This document shows, piece by piece, positions 30,396 through 41,546 of a stretch of 64,000 bases of DNA. Under the pieces are notes generated by a model that saw only the letters and a list, made by a program, of their open reading frames with translations, did not search any database and had not been told where the DNA came from. Numbering within the stretch: the first letter of the stretch is position 1; the number at the start of each line of letters is the position of its first letter. The position numbers were made by a program, and so were the translations under genes. Source of the DNA: Tridacna crocea (taxonomy: Eukaryota > Mollusca > Bivalvia > Cardiida > Cardiidae); assembly GCA_943736015.1 (NCBI GenBank), contig OX031062.1:2524501-2588500 (forward strand), written 5' to 3'.

Positions 30396-30617
30396 ACTCT
30401 TTACCACACAATCCTGACTTTTAACGACACAAAGAAAGAGGCCTTCTGAAAACATTGTGGGAAAAGGAGAAAATGCTGGTAACCAGCATTTTCTCCTTTT
30501 CCCACAATGTTTTCTACCCTTCACAAAACAAATTTCAAATGTTCAGTCACTCTTATTTTAAAATCTGCAAATGCTTTGAATTTGGACCAGTCTACATTTT
30601 TGTCGTTTGTTAAAGAG
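30396..30617 (+). mobile_element. A-element, complete
   Basis: TTAA 30392-30395; right TTAA 30618-30621 shared with the next copy. Perfect hairpin 30450-30511. Confidence 0.92.
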
Positions 30618-30621
30618 TTAA

Positions 30622-30841
30622 CCCATTACCACACAATCCCTAATTTTGATGCCCCTGAGAAAGAAGCCTTTAGAAAACATTGTGGGAAAAGGAGAAAATG
30701 CTGTAACCAGCATTTTCTCCTTTTCCCACAATGTTTTCTACCCTTCACAAAACAAATTTCAAATTTTTAGTCACTTTTATTTTGTCGTCTGCAAATGCTT
30801 TCAATTTGGACCAGTATAAATTTTTGTCGTTGGGTAAAGAG
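30622..30841 (+). mobile_element. A-element, complete
   Basis: Shares TTAA 30618-30621; right TTAA 30842-30845. One G is missing from the loop (GCTGTAACCAGC). Confidence 0.92.
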
Positions 30842-30845
30842 TTAA

Positions 30846-30982
30846 TTCATCTGCAAAAAGTATCGACCTATGTCAACCTGCGCACTTCGCTCAGGCTGAC
30901 ATGAGTCGAAACTTTTTGCAGTCGGTCAGTTTTTCTACATGTCCAAGGACCATAAGCCCCCTTTTGCCAAAGCACGGTCCAT
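30846..30982. mobile_element. D-element
   Basis: CATCTGCAAAAAGTATCGACC hairpin with GTCGAAACTTTTTGCAG, then CCCCCTTTTGCCAAAGCACGG. Begins right after the A-element TTAA. Confidence 0.78.
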
Positions 30983-31002
30983 TTGAATTTGCAAAGTTTT
31001 AA

Positions 31003-31207
31003 CCCTTAAAGTGCTGAATTAAAGCAAGATACATTTTTAAATAGGAAAAACATCTGAAATATTGCTGTACCAAGGTCTTTTTGGCAAGAATATGTAACAA
31101 AATAGTGGATAGTGTAGATCTAAGACCAGACTGCACGTTCTGTGCAGTCTGATCTTGATCTACACTGTCCACAAAAACAAGTTAAGTCGGTTCCAGCGCT
31201 TTAAGGG
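31003..31207. mobile_element. B-element with clear ends
   Basis: TTAA at 30999-31002. Ends CCCTTAAAGTGCTGAA and CAGCGCTTTAAGGG are inverted repeats; palindrome 31108-31172 sits centrally. Same architecture as A-elements with unrelated sequence. Confidence 0.82.
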
Positions 31208-31211
31208 TTTA

Positions 31212-31700
31212 GTAAACCACGCAAGTAATGGGCTACGTATTCAACGATCCCATTTTTAAGATCATCATTCTTAATTCAATTTTCAAGAATTTCCCTGATT
31301 ATATCAAACTGATACAATGTCTGATAAGCCAAATTAAACGATTTATGTTGAATATTTAATATTGCTAAGGGAATGATACATACCCTATTTAGAAGTGTTT
31401 ACTCTTTTTGAATAGAATTAAACGATTTAAAGTAATTGAAAGTAATTTAGAAAATAATATTGAATTCTCAAACGGGTCCGTTTTCATCAACACCTCCCTA
31501 AGATTATTTTAATCCTTATTTCTAAGAGTAGGCATCTGTTTGGCCAAGAAAGAACGTGGGTTACAGTTATTTGGGGGTGGCGTGTGGACTTTTAGGTTCC
31601 GGGTGTGAATCTTATGACGATCATGGCAAATCTGTTGTACTGCCTTCATCACAGCATGACTGTGCCGAATAATTCCATGATTGAGAATGATTGATATTGC
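31212..31700. other. No gene recognised
   Basis: AT-rich; ACGTATTCAACGATCCC and GAATTCTCAAACGGGTCCG may be the ends of an old foldback, not certain. Confidence 0.4.
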
Positions 31701-31704
31701 ATTT

Positions 31705-31926
31705 TATCATTACCACACAATCCCGAGTTTTGACGCCTCTGAAGAAAAAGCCTTTTGAAAACATTGTGGGAAAAGGAGAAAATGCTGGTAACCAGCATTT
31801 TCTCCATTTCCCGCAGTGTTTTCTATCCTTTCCAAAAGAAATTTCATTTTTTGAGCAATGTTCTTTTGGTTATCTGCAAAAAGCTTTGAACTTGGACCAG
31901 CCTTAAATTTGTTGTTCAGTAAAGAG
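31705..31926 (+). mobile_element. A-element
   Basis: Right TTAA 31927-31930, left decayed (ATCATTACC). Hairpin 31760-31823 with few mismatches. Confidence 0.82.
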
Positions 31927-31930
31927 TTAA

Positions 31931-32526
31931 GACAATGAAAACAGCACTCTACTGTTCGGTATTTCGGCTGTTGCCTTTTTCAAAAGTTCGAAACACCTTT
32001 TCCACTAGAACTTTTTTATAAGCATGTATTGCCTATACCGTATTGTCATCGTTTAATTATTAAGTTGCAAAAACTGTAGAATGTTACAACTGATATAAGA
32101 AATTTGGATTAAAAAATTTATTCGAATTCAAAATTCTGATTTTGAATGGTAGGTGAATGCAGTCTCTCGGACCTCTACATTGCTACATTGTGACAAAAGA
32201 AAATATACGCAAACCTGTGACAAAACGAACATCTCCGGTCGGTCATGTTGTAAATTGAAGTCACTTTTCCTTGGTCGTCGACATCTTAAATCCTTGGTAC
32301 ATTTCATTCTCGAGCTGTCAATCAAACTCAGTTTTGTCTATTTCATGTAAATTACATCTCGTGCATCTTCTCGAAATCTCCGAGACTTTTTTTCTCTTAC
32401 GTTGAACTTTTAGTTTAGAATAATTTCAATTAATTCAACTGGCAAACTTTTTACATTTTTGTCTTTTATATTGACTCTTTCAAAGTCTCAATCTGTAACC
32501 GATATTTGATTTGAAGAACACGAATG
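31931..32526. other. No gene or repeat recognised
   Basis: AT-rich, only short chance ORFs. Confidence 0.5.
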
Positions 32527-32530
32527 TTAA

Positions 32531-32751
32531 CTTTTTACCACAAATTCCCTACTTTTGACTACCCTAAGAAAGTAGCCTTTAGAAAATATTGTGGGAAAAG
32601 GAGAAAATGCTGGTAACCAGCATTTTCTCCTTTTCTCACAATGTTTTCTACCCGTCACGAAACAAGTTTCAAATTTTCAGTCATTTTTATTTTGTTGTCT
32701 GTAAATGCTTTCCATTTGGACAAGCCTTAAATTTTGTTGTTTGGTAATTAG
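32531..32751 (+). mobile_element. A-element, complete
   Basis: TTAA 32527-32530 and 32752-32755; hairpin with AATATTG outer pair mismatch. Confidence 0.9.
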
Positions 32752-32929
32752 TTAAGCAGTACATATAGATACTAACAGTAATATTCTGTTAAACAGTTCA
32801 TTTCTTTTGACTTTTGGAACACCGTTTAGCCTGCGAAATAGCTTAAACGCATATTTTCTGACACCTGAAAAAGCCCGAGTGTAGCACTTCTTCACTTTTC
32901 AAAACAAAACCTTTCTAATGAACTTGAGG

Positions 32930-33090
32930 AAAATGACTTTTGAAAAAAAAGGGGAAAAAATTATGATAACCAGCAGTTTTTTCGAAACTTTTAGAATAAA
33001 TTGTATAATTTGAACCACGTCAGCATTGCCGTTTGCAGATACTTTCAGTTTTGTGGGAGTCTGAAAACTTTGGTGAAAAGTGAAGGATTT
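32930..33090 (+). mobile_element. A-element fragment, heavily decayed
   Basis: GACTTTTGAAAAAAAAGGGG and ATAACCAGCAG, then GCCGTTTGCAGATACTTTC. Confidence 0.45.
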
Positions 33091-33116
33091 AATTCAACCC
33101 GAGCATTTTTCCTTAA

Positions 33117-33337
33117 CCCTTTACGGCACAATCCCGACTTTTAACTACCAAATGAAGGAAGCCTTTTGAAAACATTGTGGGAAAAGGAGAAAATGCTGGT
33201 AACCAGCATTTTCTTCTTTTCCCATAATGTTTTCCACCCTTCCTGAAACAAAATTCAATTTTTCAGTCACAATTATTTTGTCGTCTGCAAGTGCTTTCAA
33301 TTTCGACAAGTCTGAAATTTTGTCGTTTGGTAAAGGG
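33117..33337 (+). mobile_element. A-element, complete
   Basis: TTAA 33113-33116 and 33338-33341; CCCTTTACGGCACAATCCC start. Confidence 0.92.
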
Positions 33338-33599
33338 TTAATATACATAGTCTTCCAATGTAATTAGCGATGCAATTAGCGTTGTCCATAACAACTTTAG
33401 AATTATTCGTTATTTCTATCTTACGTTTCACATTTAAAGTTCTTTAAACAGAATAATAAAGATACCATATTTAACATAAATATACGATCCAATAACACAA
33501 TCCTACTCTGTAAAGTACTATAGCGATAGAGTTCCATTCATAAATGTATTGAAGCTATTCCATGTTTTACCCTTCCGTTTTCTGACGCATTAAAGTTTA

Positions 33600-33799
33600 C
33601 CCTGTGCCGTACTATCACAACTTTTAACGCCCCTAACAAGAGCAAAGCCTTTTGAAAAAAACATCGTAGGAAAAGGAGAAAATGCTGGTAACCAGCATTT
33701 TCTCCTTTTTCCACAATGTTTTCCACCCTTCGCAAATCAAATTTCAACTTTGAATTCACATTTATTTTGTCGTCTGCAAATGCTTTCAATTTGGACAAG
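33600..33799 (+). mobile_element. A-element, ends worn
   Basis: Hairpin 33660-33724; ends at TTAA 33800-33803, shared with the next copy. Confidence 0.78.
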
Positions 33800-33803
33800 T
33801 TAA

Positions 33804-34008
33804 ATCTTTATCACTTAAGAAAAAGAGCCATTGAAAACATTGTGGGAAAAGGAGAAAATGCTGGTAACCAGCATTTTCTCCTTTTCCCTCAATGTTTTCT
33901 ACTCTGTCGGAAACAGATTTTAATTTTTGAGTTAGGTTTATTTTGTCGTCTGCAAATCCTTTCAATTTGGACCAGTCTAAAATTATGCCGTTGAGTAAAG
34001 AACCTTTG
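33804..34008 (+). mobile_element. A-element
   Basis: Starts at shared TTAA 33800-33803 without its first bases; near-perfect hairpin 33833-33897. Confidence 0.78.
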
Positions 34009-34296
34009 TTTTTGATTTTACCCCCTCCCCGAATTTTTGCTTCTTCCTGTACTTATCATATGCAGTAGTCATGAAACTGTTTTTTTTGTAACCGCATGAT
34101 TAAGTCGCTTAAAAAAAAAGTGCCTGTGGTGATAGTCATATTCTTTACTACATGTATATGTACTGATTTGTAAAAATATGGTACTTTTATTACCAGATTG
34201 AGGCCGTACCAATTTTGTTCTTCTATTTGGACTGAACTTTTTTTTAAACATGTAAAATACCGTAGTTTCATTGCCAGAACGATAAAAGCCAGATTA

Positions 34297-34519
34297 CATA
34301 CCAAACGACAAAATTTTGGGTTTGCCCAAATCGAAAGCATTTGCAGACGACAAAATAAAAGTGACTGAAAATTTGAAATTTGATTTGTGAAGGGTACAAT
34401 ACAAAACATTGTGGAAAAAGGAGAAAATGCTGGTTACCAGCATTTTTTCCTTTTCCCACAATGTTTTCTACAGGCGTCTTTCTCAAAGGCGTCAAAAGCA
34501 GGGATTGTGTGGTAATGGG
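34297..34519 (-). mobile_element. A-element
   Basis: ACCAAACGACAAAATTTTGGG start and GTGGTAATGGG end; terminal TTAA decayed. Confidence 0.8.
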
Positions 34520-34684
34520 TTAGATATTTGCCATGTACAGGAGTTTCACTACGTGGGCCTCTACGAAGTTAGTTCAAGTGGTGCCTTTGGCGTAAAGAAT
34601 TTTAACACGCTGTAATGTGCCTAATTTCAGAAACAACTGATTGCAGCATCATTGATGTTATGCATCATTTTTTTTTCTTGTTAA

Positions 34685-34900
34685 CCCTTTACCTGATATC
34701 CCAATTTGAGGCTCTTCCATTTCAGCAGCAAATAAAGATATGATATGGACAAATGAGGATACAGATATCCGATTGAGTGGAAAACGTTGTGGGTTAAGGA
34801 GAAATTGCTCGTTACGAGCAATTTCTCCTTTTCCCACAATGTTTTCAAAAGCTGTCTGTTGTTGATACGTCAAAATTAGTATCTCTGTAGTAAAGGAATG
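34685..34900 (-). mobile_element. A-element, A2-type core
   Basis: TTAA 34681-34684. Core TTGCTCGTTACGAGCAA; flanks diverge from A1, supporting a separate subfamily. Confidence 0.82.
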
Positions 34901-34924
34901 ATCAAGTGACAATGCAATTTTTAG

Positions 34925-34962
34925 TGGACAGCCAAGATCAAGATCAGATTGCAAAGAATTTA
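34925..34962. repeat. B-type palindrome, left arm only
   Basis: GGACAGCCAAGATCAAGATC. Confidence 0.55.
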
Positions 34963-35014
34963 TTGCCTAATTTTTGAGCTACCCTTTCACTTTTCTTGAA
35001 AATAGTTCGCTTGC

Positions 35015-35240
35015 TTGAATGATTGACTGAATGGTGTTTTACAATGTTGTCAACATTATTTTAGTTATATCACAGAGACACCATACACACATTCATGATT
35101 GATTAAATGGTGTTTTATGTCGCTTTCAACATTATTTCAATTATATCACAGTGACAGCTGTCATGTTCATGCATGTCCAAGTTCTCACCAGTACTAAGCT
35201 GGGGCTCTGAAGTGCCCGATGACCCTCCCACGAAAAAGCT
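35015..35240 (-). mobile_element. SINE-2 core, internally duplicated
   Basis: GGTGTTTTACAATGTTGTCAAC at 35033 and GGTGTTTTATGTCGCTTTC at 35111 repeat the core in tandem; then CCAGTACTAAGCTGGGGC. Confidence 0.7.
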
Positions 35241-35787
35241 GTATGGAATTAAAGGTGGGCACTTAGAATTTTCACATCACATAACATTAAAAAAATATAT
35301 ATGTCAATGAAATTTATATGAAAAAACAATACAAACCATCAGTAATTCAGAATCATAAAATTACACAAATTTTTTTTGGTGGTATTCCCTTAAAAGGCTA
35401 CGTAGCCTCTTAAGCTATTTTTAGATTTCCCGCCAAAATAAAAAAAAGTATCGTGGGAATGTTAAGTGACTTGCACATGACTAATGACTATTAGATTCCA
35501 TTAACATAAGAAACATGTAATTATTTTCCATAATGTCTAGAACCTCGGACACTATGTTTGAAGCTTCATTTGTATATTACCGGTATGTAAATGAGCGAGT
35601 TGCTAATGTTAAAATAGACCGTGTTTACCTACAATGTCGACCTGGGCTTTAGTAAATCTCTAATTTATCTAGTTGTCAGGTGCTTTTCGACTACTGGGGT
35701 TTAATGAATGAAAATTATAAGGCTTTTGGAGTATAAGGATGATTCTTTTGTATTTTTGTAAAATTTTCGTCCCAAAATCTGAAGGTC

Positions 35788-35865
35788 CACCCTTAAGGTG
35801 GCTCGAACCCGTTGCCTCCAGGTCACGAGTCCGAAACTTTACCACTGAGCCACGCAGGACCCTTC
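35788..35865 (-). mobile_element. SINE-2 tRNA-like head
   Basis: Minus strand CCTGCGTGGCTCAGTGG (A box) and CGGGTTCGAGCC (B box). Confidence 0.7.
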
Positions 35866-35899
35866 ACATAACCAGGTATGTCCTGGGTCTTAACAGCTA

Positions 35900-36093
35900 A
35901 ACGCTTTACCAAGACTTTTGAAAATATTGTGGGAAACGAAAAAAATGCTGGTAACCAGCATTTTCTCATTTTCCCAAAGTGATTTTTACCTTATCAAAGA
36001 AAATTTGCACCATTTGAGACACTTTGAAATTTTCGTCTGCAAATGCTTTCAATTTGGACAAGGCTAAAATTTTGTCGTCTGATAAAGAGCCAA
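35900..36093 (+). mobile_element. A-element, decayed
   Basis: ACTTTTGAAAATATTGTGGG, AATGCTGGTAACCAGCATT, TCGTCTGCAAATGC. Confidence 0.7.
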
Positions 36094-36100
36094 GCTTTAA

Positions 36101-36320
36101 CCCTTTCCCAAACGACAAACCTTTGGACTAGACCAAATTGAAAGCATTTGCAGACGACAATTCAACTCTTGCTCAAAAGATGATTTCTGTCCATGATAGG
36201 GTGGAAAACATTGTGAGAAAAGGAGAAAATGCTGGTTACCAGCATTTTCTCCTTTTCCCACAATGTTTTCAAAAGGCTATTACTCCAGACCCGTAAAAAC
36301 CAGGGATTGTTTTGGAAAGG
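36101..36320 (-). mobile_element. A-element
   Basis: TTAA 36097-36100. Its right part (ATTACTCCAGACCCG) is the sequence mirrored in the palindrome at 28315. Confidence 0.85.
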
Positions 36321-36479
36321 TTCAACAAAAGGGAAGCAATGACTGTACACAGCGAATTGATGTCACGTGTGAATGGTGACCTAAATTTTATTGTTAGAAT
36401 CGAAATGAGGACGAAATATCAAATTTATTGTAAAATCGTTATTCTTTAACGCACTGGCATTGACTGGAATAATTTGATA

Positions 36480-36705
36480 TCTTAATTGCTAAGTAAACAA
36501 CTCCGATATTTAATGCCCCTGATGAGAGCAAACCTTGAAAATATTGTGGGAAAAGGAGAAAATGCTGGTAACCAGCATTTTCTCCTTTTCCCACAATGTT
36601 TTTTTTTTTTTTATCCTTTTAGAAGCAAATCTTTATTAATTTTAGCAACATTTATTGTCATCTGCAAATGTTTTCAATTTGGAAAAATCTGACATTTAAA
36701 TCTTC
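36480..36705 (+). mobile_element. A-element, ends decayed
   Basis: Hairpin 36539-36601 intact, followed by a T run. Confidence 0.72.
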
Positions 36706-36847
36706 AGGTATATAAATTGTGCTTAATTGTAAAATTGCGACATTCACTCCTTGAAATTGAACCGATTCTGCGTAGCTTGGTATCTATAGTGTAAGACTTT
36801 GTAAATATTAACTTGAAAGAAACTTCCTAGCAAACATCGAGCCGGGT

Positions 36848-36985
36848 ATAGATTGATTGATTGACTGTATGATGTTTAATGTCGTTTTCAACGTTTTTTC
36901 AGTGATAATGTTGCGACGAGTGCACGTATTTATGCTTTTCTGGAGTTTCAGTCACCAATATTCGGCATTCGGTATACCTCGGGTG
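36848..36985 (-). mobile_element. SINE-2 core fragment
   Basis: GATGTTTAATGTCGTTTTCAAC and GCGACGAGTGCACG. Confidence 0.65.
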
Positions 36986-37126
36986 ATGGAAGCATCATGT
37001 TAGATGTAGGTACGGAATCGGCCGAGTTGTGACGAGTGCAATATTCGGCATTCGGTATACCTCGGGTGATGGAAGCATCATGTTAGATGTAAGCACGGAA
37101 TCGGCCGAGTTGTGACGAGTGCAATA
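36961..37126. repeat. 83-bp direct duplication
   Basis: TTCGGCATTCGGTATACCTC starts at 36961 and 37044; the copies differ at only a few bases. Confidence 0.85.
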
Positions 37127-37599
37127 TTCGGCACAATTTTGGCCAGCAGTTGGTAACGTACTCAGCTCCAAACTAAGAGTTCTCTGTTTTGTTTGGCTGG
37201 TCTTGCTGTTTGCAGGGGGGTCAACAGTTCGTGCCCCAGCACGGTCATGGCCTTTCTGATTCATTGCGTCAGAGTTTTTTTCCCTCTCACCGCGCTGAAC
37301 ATTTTTTGCCATTAAATATTTGAATAAGCGGCTTGGAAAATATGTTGTGCAAAGTACTTGGTTAAAGGAACTCCAAACATGGATAGGTTCACTGGTCGCC
37401 TGGAAGTAATAGACTTAATGCTAGAAACTTGGCTTAAAACCAGACGAACGGACGAACGAACAAACAAACAAACAAACCAAACAAACAAGCAACTGTAGGA
37501 GTTAGGAACATTAACTGAATAAACCCAGAGATATGTGAAAACGATATCACGACTTATCTCCCTTCTACAATGCTCTATTCTTACTTACAAAGTTTGTGT

Positions 37600-37710
37600 T
37601 CGATGCAGAAGGACTAAACATATTGTAGGAAAAAAGGTGTAAATGGTAACAAGCATTTTTTTTCTTCAAAAGCTTCTTTCCCAAAGGTAATAAAAACCAG
37701 AAATGTTCAG
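37600..37710 (-). mobile_element. A-element fragment
   Basis: ATATTGTAGGAAAAAAGGTG and AATGGTAACAAGCATT. Confidence 0.5.
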
Positions 37711-37861
37711 GAAAAAAAAGAAAAAAAAAAAACCACATATTTTATGCATTTATAGGATACTTTACAAGACACGGGCTACATTCTCGCATTTTTGAAAATT
37801 ATGTAGCAGTTCTAAGCAAAACTTGTGTAAACAAAATCGAATACTGATTCAATTCCAATGA

Positions 37862-37990
37862 CCCTAATCAGTGCTCGAAAAAAGCTTTTTGACAAGCTGG
37901 AGCTCGAGCCCACAACCTAGGTCTAAATCCTTCCAGGTTACCGTCTGGCTGGATTATCAGGGTCTGCCGGTGATGCTTCAACCCTTGGGC
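37862..37990 (-). mobile_element. tRNA-headed SINE fragment
   Basis: Minus strand GGTTGTGGGCTCGAGC resembles a B box. Confidence 0.4.
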
Positions 37991-38009
37991 TGCAAGGTGG
38001 AACTGAGCA

Positions 38010-38092
38010 TATGTAGACAATGTAGATCCAAGATCAGACTCCACAGAACGTGCACAGAACGTGCAGTCTGATCTTGGATCTACATTGTCCAA
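38010..38092. repeat. B-type palindrome with a loop duplication
   Basis: Arms GTAGATCCAAGATCAGACT and inverse; CAGAACGTGCA is doubled in the loop. Confidence 0.82.
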
Positions 38093-38239
38093 AATTTATG
38101 ATGTTTGTATGGCAAATATATATATTTTCTTAAATCTCAATATTTGAATTTTTACAAATGGCGCCAAATTTCCATTTGATCCTTTCTTCAAGCTTAATTT
38201 TTACTTCACTGGTCAAAATTCAAAACAATTGTACACTTC

Positions 38240-38322
38240 TTCGAGCAATTTCTCCTTTTCCCACAGTGTTTTCAAAGACTTTTACAGCAGACACGTAAAA
38301 ACCAGGGTTTGTTTGGGAAAAG
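38240..38322 (-). mobile_element. A-element half, A2 subtype
   Basis: TCGAGCAATTTCTCCTTTTCC to GTTTGGGAAAAGG then TTAA; the other half is missing, breaking exactly in the loop. Confidence 0.72.
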
Positions 38323-38480
38323 GTTAAACATTGTCGGCGTACCAAGTAGACCAAGTTATTACATAATCATGAAATCATAAAAAAAAAATCATTTTGTCTA
38401 AATATTCGACTGAATCAGAAGTACGTGAACTGATCTGGACCTGCAGGTCATTGACTCTTTACCCCACGACAATTGATATT

Positions 38481-38748
38481 TGACCTGCAACACGCCCTTA
38501 AAGGGGCATTCGGACATTTGCGTAAAGTACCGTCTCGGATTAGCCCGCGTGGCCTGTGCACACTGATCCGAGACGGCACCCTCTATTTTTATGTCATTTT
38601 CTGTTTTGTGCAAGTCTACTATAGCACAAAATCTAATGTAGTTGTAAAGTGCCGTCTCGGATGAGCTTGCGCGGACTGCGCAGGCTCATCCGAGACGACA
38701 CTTTACGCAAATGTCCGAATGCCCCTTTTCGCGTGTTGCAAGCCATGT
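38481..38748. mobile_element. C-element, well preserved
   Basis: CCTGCAACACGCCCTTAAAGG to CCTTTTCGCGTGTTGCAAGCC; hairpins at about 38528-38578 and 38648-38703. Confidence 0.88.
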
Positions 38749-38751
38749 TAA

Positions 38752-38955
38752 ATTGAGACTGGTCCAAATTGAAAGAACACCCTGAAGACATAGATTTATT
38801 GAATGCAGCTCAAATGTTGGTATCTGTGTTTGAAAGAGAAGAAACCGTGGAAAAAGGAGAAAATGCTGGTTACCAACATTTTCTCCTTGTCCAACAATAT
38901 TTTCAAAAGTCTACTTTCTCAGGGTCGTCAAAAGTAGGGATTGTGTGGTAAAGGG
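38752..38955 (-). mobile_element. A-element lacking one tip
   Basis: Abuts the C-element. Right TTAA 38956-38959; shortened left arm. Confidence 0.75.
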
Positions 38956-38960
38956 TTAAG

Positions 38961-39072
38961 AAATAGCAAAACGTGTCGGTTCAGATCTGCCTGCGCGTAA
39001 TCCGTAGGCTGATCTGAACCGACACTTTTGCAGATGTACTAAAACCCCCTTTTTACAGAGTATGGTTCAAAT
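38961..39072. mobile_element. D-element
   Basis: GTGTCGGTTCAGATCTGCC hairpin, then GCAGATGTACTAAAACCCCC end; starts beside the A-element TTAA. Confidence 0.78.
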
Positions 39073-39272
39073 ATACTTTTTTAATTACGCCAAGTTACGT
39101 GATTTTTATGCACATGTAACAAAGGTTTGCGGAAGAGTACAAAAAAAATCGATTGAAAAGTTTTGTTTTCCAGTAGGCTTAAGTAATTGTAACACATAGC
39201 AGAATGGAAATATTATCAGTTAGGCTAAATCTAAACAGCACAGTTGCAATTACAACAGAAACATTTAAGATA

Positions 39273-39493
39273 CTCTTTACCAAACAATATTACATTTTAA
39301 CGACCCCCAGTAAAAAAAGGTCTGTGAAAAAATCATCGTAAGAAGAAAATGATGGTAAACAACCATCTTCTCTTTTTCCAAAATATTTTCTACCCTTTTC
39401 AGATAAAGATACCAAGTTTGATCCAGATTGAATATGTCGTCTGCAAGCGCTTTCAATTTGAACATGTCTAAAATTTTGTCGTCTGGTAAAAAG
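39273..39493 (+). mobile_element. A-element, decayed core
   Basis: Right TTAA 39494-39497 shared with the next copy; loop GATGGTAAACAACCATC. Confidence 0.8.
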
Positions 39494-39497
39494 TTAA

Positions 39498-39727
39498 CTC
39501 TTTACCACACAATCCTGAGTTCTGCCGAACCTGAAGAAGAAAGCCTTTTGACAAAAATTGCAAGAAAAGGAGAAATGAATGCTGATAACCAGTGTTTTCT
39601 CCTTTCCCCACCATGCTTTCTTTTTACCCTTTTCGAGACATTTTTCCCAATTTTGGCCAGATTAGAATTGTTGTCTGCAACTGCTTCCAATTTGGACAAG
39701 TCTAAAATTTTGTCGTCTGGTAAAGAG
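39498..39727 (+). mobile_element. A-element
   Basis: Shares TTAA 39494-39497; right end now TTAT. Has GAGAAATGAATGCTGATAACC with an arm insertion. Confidence 0.8.
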
Positions 39728-39829
39728 TTATGTTATATGGAAACAGTATCAGTTAAATCAAAACTGCGTCGTTGCAATTAAATACAGACAGAAACATTTT
39801 ACCTTTTACAACACGATCCGCAGTTTTAA

Positions 39830-40006
39830 CTTTTTAGCTGACGACGAAATTTTAGACTAATTTTAGAAATTTGTTTTGGGAAAGGTAGAAAACATCGTGA
39901 AAAAAGGAGAAAATGCTGGTTACCAGCATTTTCTCATTTTTCCCACAATGTTTTCAAACGGCCTCTTTCATAGAGACTTGAAAACCAGGTATTATTTGGT
40001 AAAGAG
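39830..40006 (-). mobile_element. A-element with 5' deletion
   Basis: Right TTAA 40007-40010; hairpin 39891-39953. Confidence 0.78.
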
Positions 40007-40059
40007 TTAAAAGATCCTGAGCATTTTTAGAAAAAAAATATGGAAAAAAAAGAAATGCT

Positions 40060-40135
40060 AGTGACCAGTGCGAATCGAACCTATGGCTTTCAGGTTACAA
40101 GTCCTGCACTTTGTCAATGAGTTACCAAGGACCCA
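40060..40135 (-). mobile_element. tRNA-headed SINE fragment
   Basis: Minus strand GGGTCCTTGGTAACTCATTG and GGTTCGATTCGCAC (B-box like). Confidence 0.55.
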
Positions 40136-40605
40136 TCAATGAGAGTTGTCTGCGCATGTCATATTCTGCGAAGATTCGACCCACAGGTCTTATGACGCTC
40201 CACTTCCCCCAATATTGGGGGGATTGTACATAGTTATACGCGCTATAAAGTAGCAATGGCGAAAATGGCTTTTATCAATACGTTTGAGGGGAAATCAGGC
40301 CTGTTTTAGATCCAGATTTCTCTGAACTGCTGATCATAACTGAATGAATTGCACCAGGTAGAGTTTTATTTGAGTAAATGTTTACGTAAATTCAAAGTAA
40401 CGGTTGTCGCGTAGAAAAGTAGTACAGTTCTGTACCCAGAGTGCCCAATGTGATGTGTATTTGTAGAAAGCCATCTAGCGGGATATGATGAGCACAATAT
40501 GTTCAAGTCCCATTAATTGACAGGAGAATGAATTATCAAACTAGAAATAGGGTTAACAAATTTGTCGTTAGTCTTACAAACAATTCTCCAGTATTTACCT
40601 TTGCC

Positions 40606-40870
40606 CGACCGGGTATCTCAGTGGTTAGCATATCGGACTCCTGACCTTGTCGTTGTGAGTTCGATTACCGATTCCGGCGATTTTTTGCTTCTCAGTTCTA
40701 ATGCATGTGAGAGAGTGTCGGTGACATGTTAAGAAAGTAGTGTCATTACTGTGAGGGAAAGTCCGGAAACATATCCATTAAGTGATCTGACCATCATGAT
40801 ATGATCTAAGGTTAAAAAAGCATGAAACTCAAATACAACCAACCAACCAACCAACCAACAAACCAACAAA
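40606..40870 (+). mobile_element. SINE-1 copy with expanded tail
   Basis: GCCCGACCGGGTATCTCAGTGG head and GTGAGTTCGATTACC; the CCAA tail continues into the microsatellite below. Confidence 0.8.
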
Positions 40871-41011
40871 CAAATACATGTAAACAACTAATTAATCACC
40901 ATCTGTCGATCAATTATTCACAATCCATCCATCCATCCATCCATCCATCCATCCATCCATCCATCCATCAATCAATCAATCAATCAGTAATCAATCAATC
41001 AATTAACCAAC

Positions 41012-41046
<35 letters not shown>

Positions 41047-41062
41047 CAATCAGTACATTTAC
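40838..41062. repeat. Compound microsatellite (AACC)n-(ATCC)n-(ATCA)n
   Basis: Successive pure runs: AACC from 40838, ATCC from 40924, ATCA from 40966 on, with AACC islands. Translates as a spurious NQPTNQ/SINQ ORF. Confidence 0.92.
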
Positions 41063-41179
41063 ACCAACAGCTCGTGTATAGAACTCTATCGAATGATTAC
41101 TTGTAAACACGGTTCTGATTTTACGGTGAGCTGGCTGCCAAAATGTAACTGAAATGTTGAAAAAGCCAAAAACAATCAA

Positions 41180-41300
41180 GCCATACTCCGTGTTCAAAGG
41201 ATATTCAATTCATCTACAAAAAGTTTCGGCCCAGATCAGCTTGTGCAGTCCGCGCAGACTCATCTGGGTCGATATGTTTGGCTTTAGGTAAGTTTACTAC
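41180..41300. mobile_element. D-element
   Basis: CATCTACAAAAAGTTTCGGC, GATCAGCTTGTGCAGTCC, CATCTGGGTCGATATG. Confidence 0.7.
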
Positions 41301-41389
41301 AAGGACAATTCTACCTTATAATTCAATTAGCTGTTGGACCTTTATATGGGTTTTATGGATCCATTATTGTTTGATGACTTGCTTGGTAT

Positions 41390-41540
41390 AAGGCATCACA
41401 CAACCCCGACTTTTAACTTTCGGGGAAAATAGACTTTTGAAAACATTTTGGGAAAAGGAGAAAATGCTGGTAACCAGCATTTTCTCCTTTTCCCATACGT
41501 TTTTTGTCTCATTACAGTCAAATTTCCCCATTCGCACCAT
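41390..41540 (+). mobile_element. A-element lacking 3' end
   Basis: GCATCACACAACCCCGAC start; hairpin 41440-41500. Confidence 0.75.
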
Positions 41541-41546
41541 GTTTAA

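Noticed and set aside
36995..37312. 105-residue minus-strand ORF
   Set aside because: Half of it is the 83-bp duplication next to SINE-2 sequence; the remainder matches no family I recognise.
40822..41106. 94-residue NQPTNQ/SINQ protein
   Set aside because: It is a translated tetranucleotide microsatellite.
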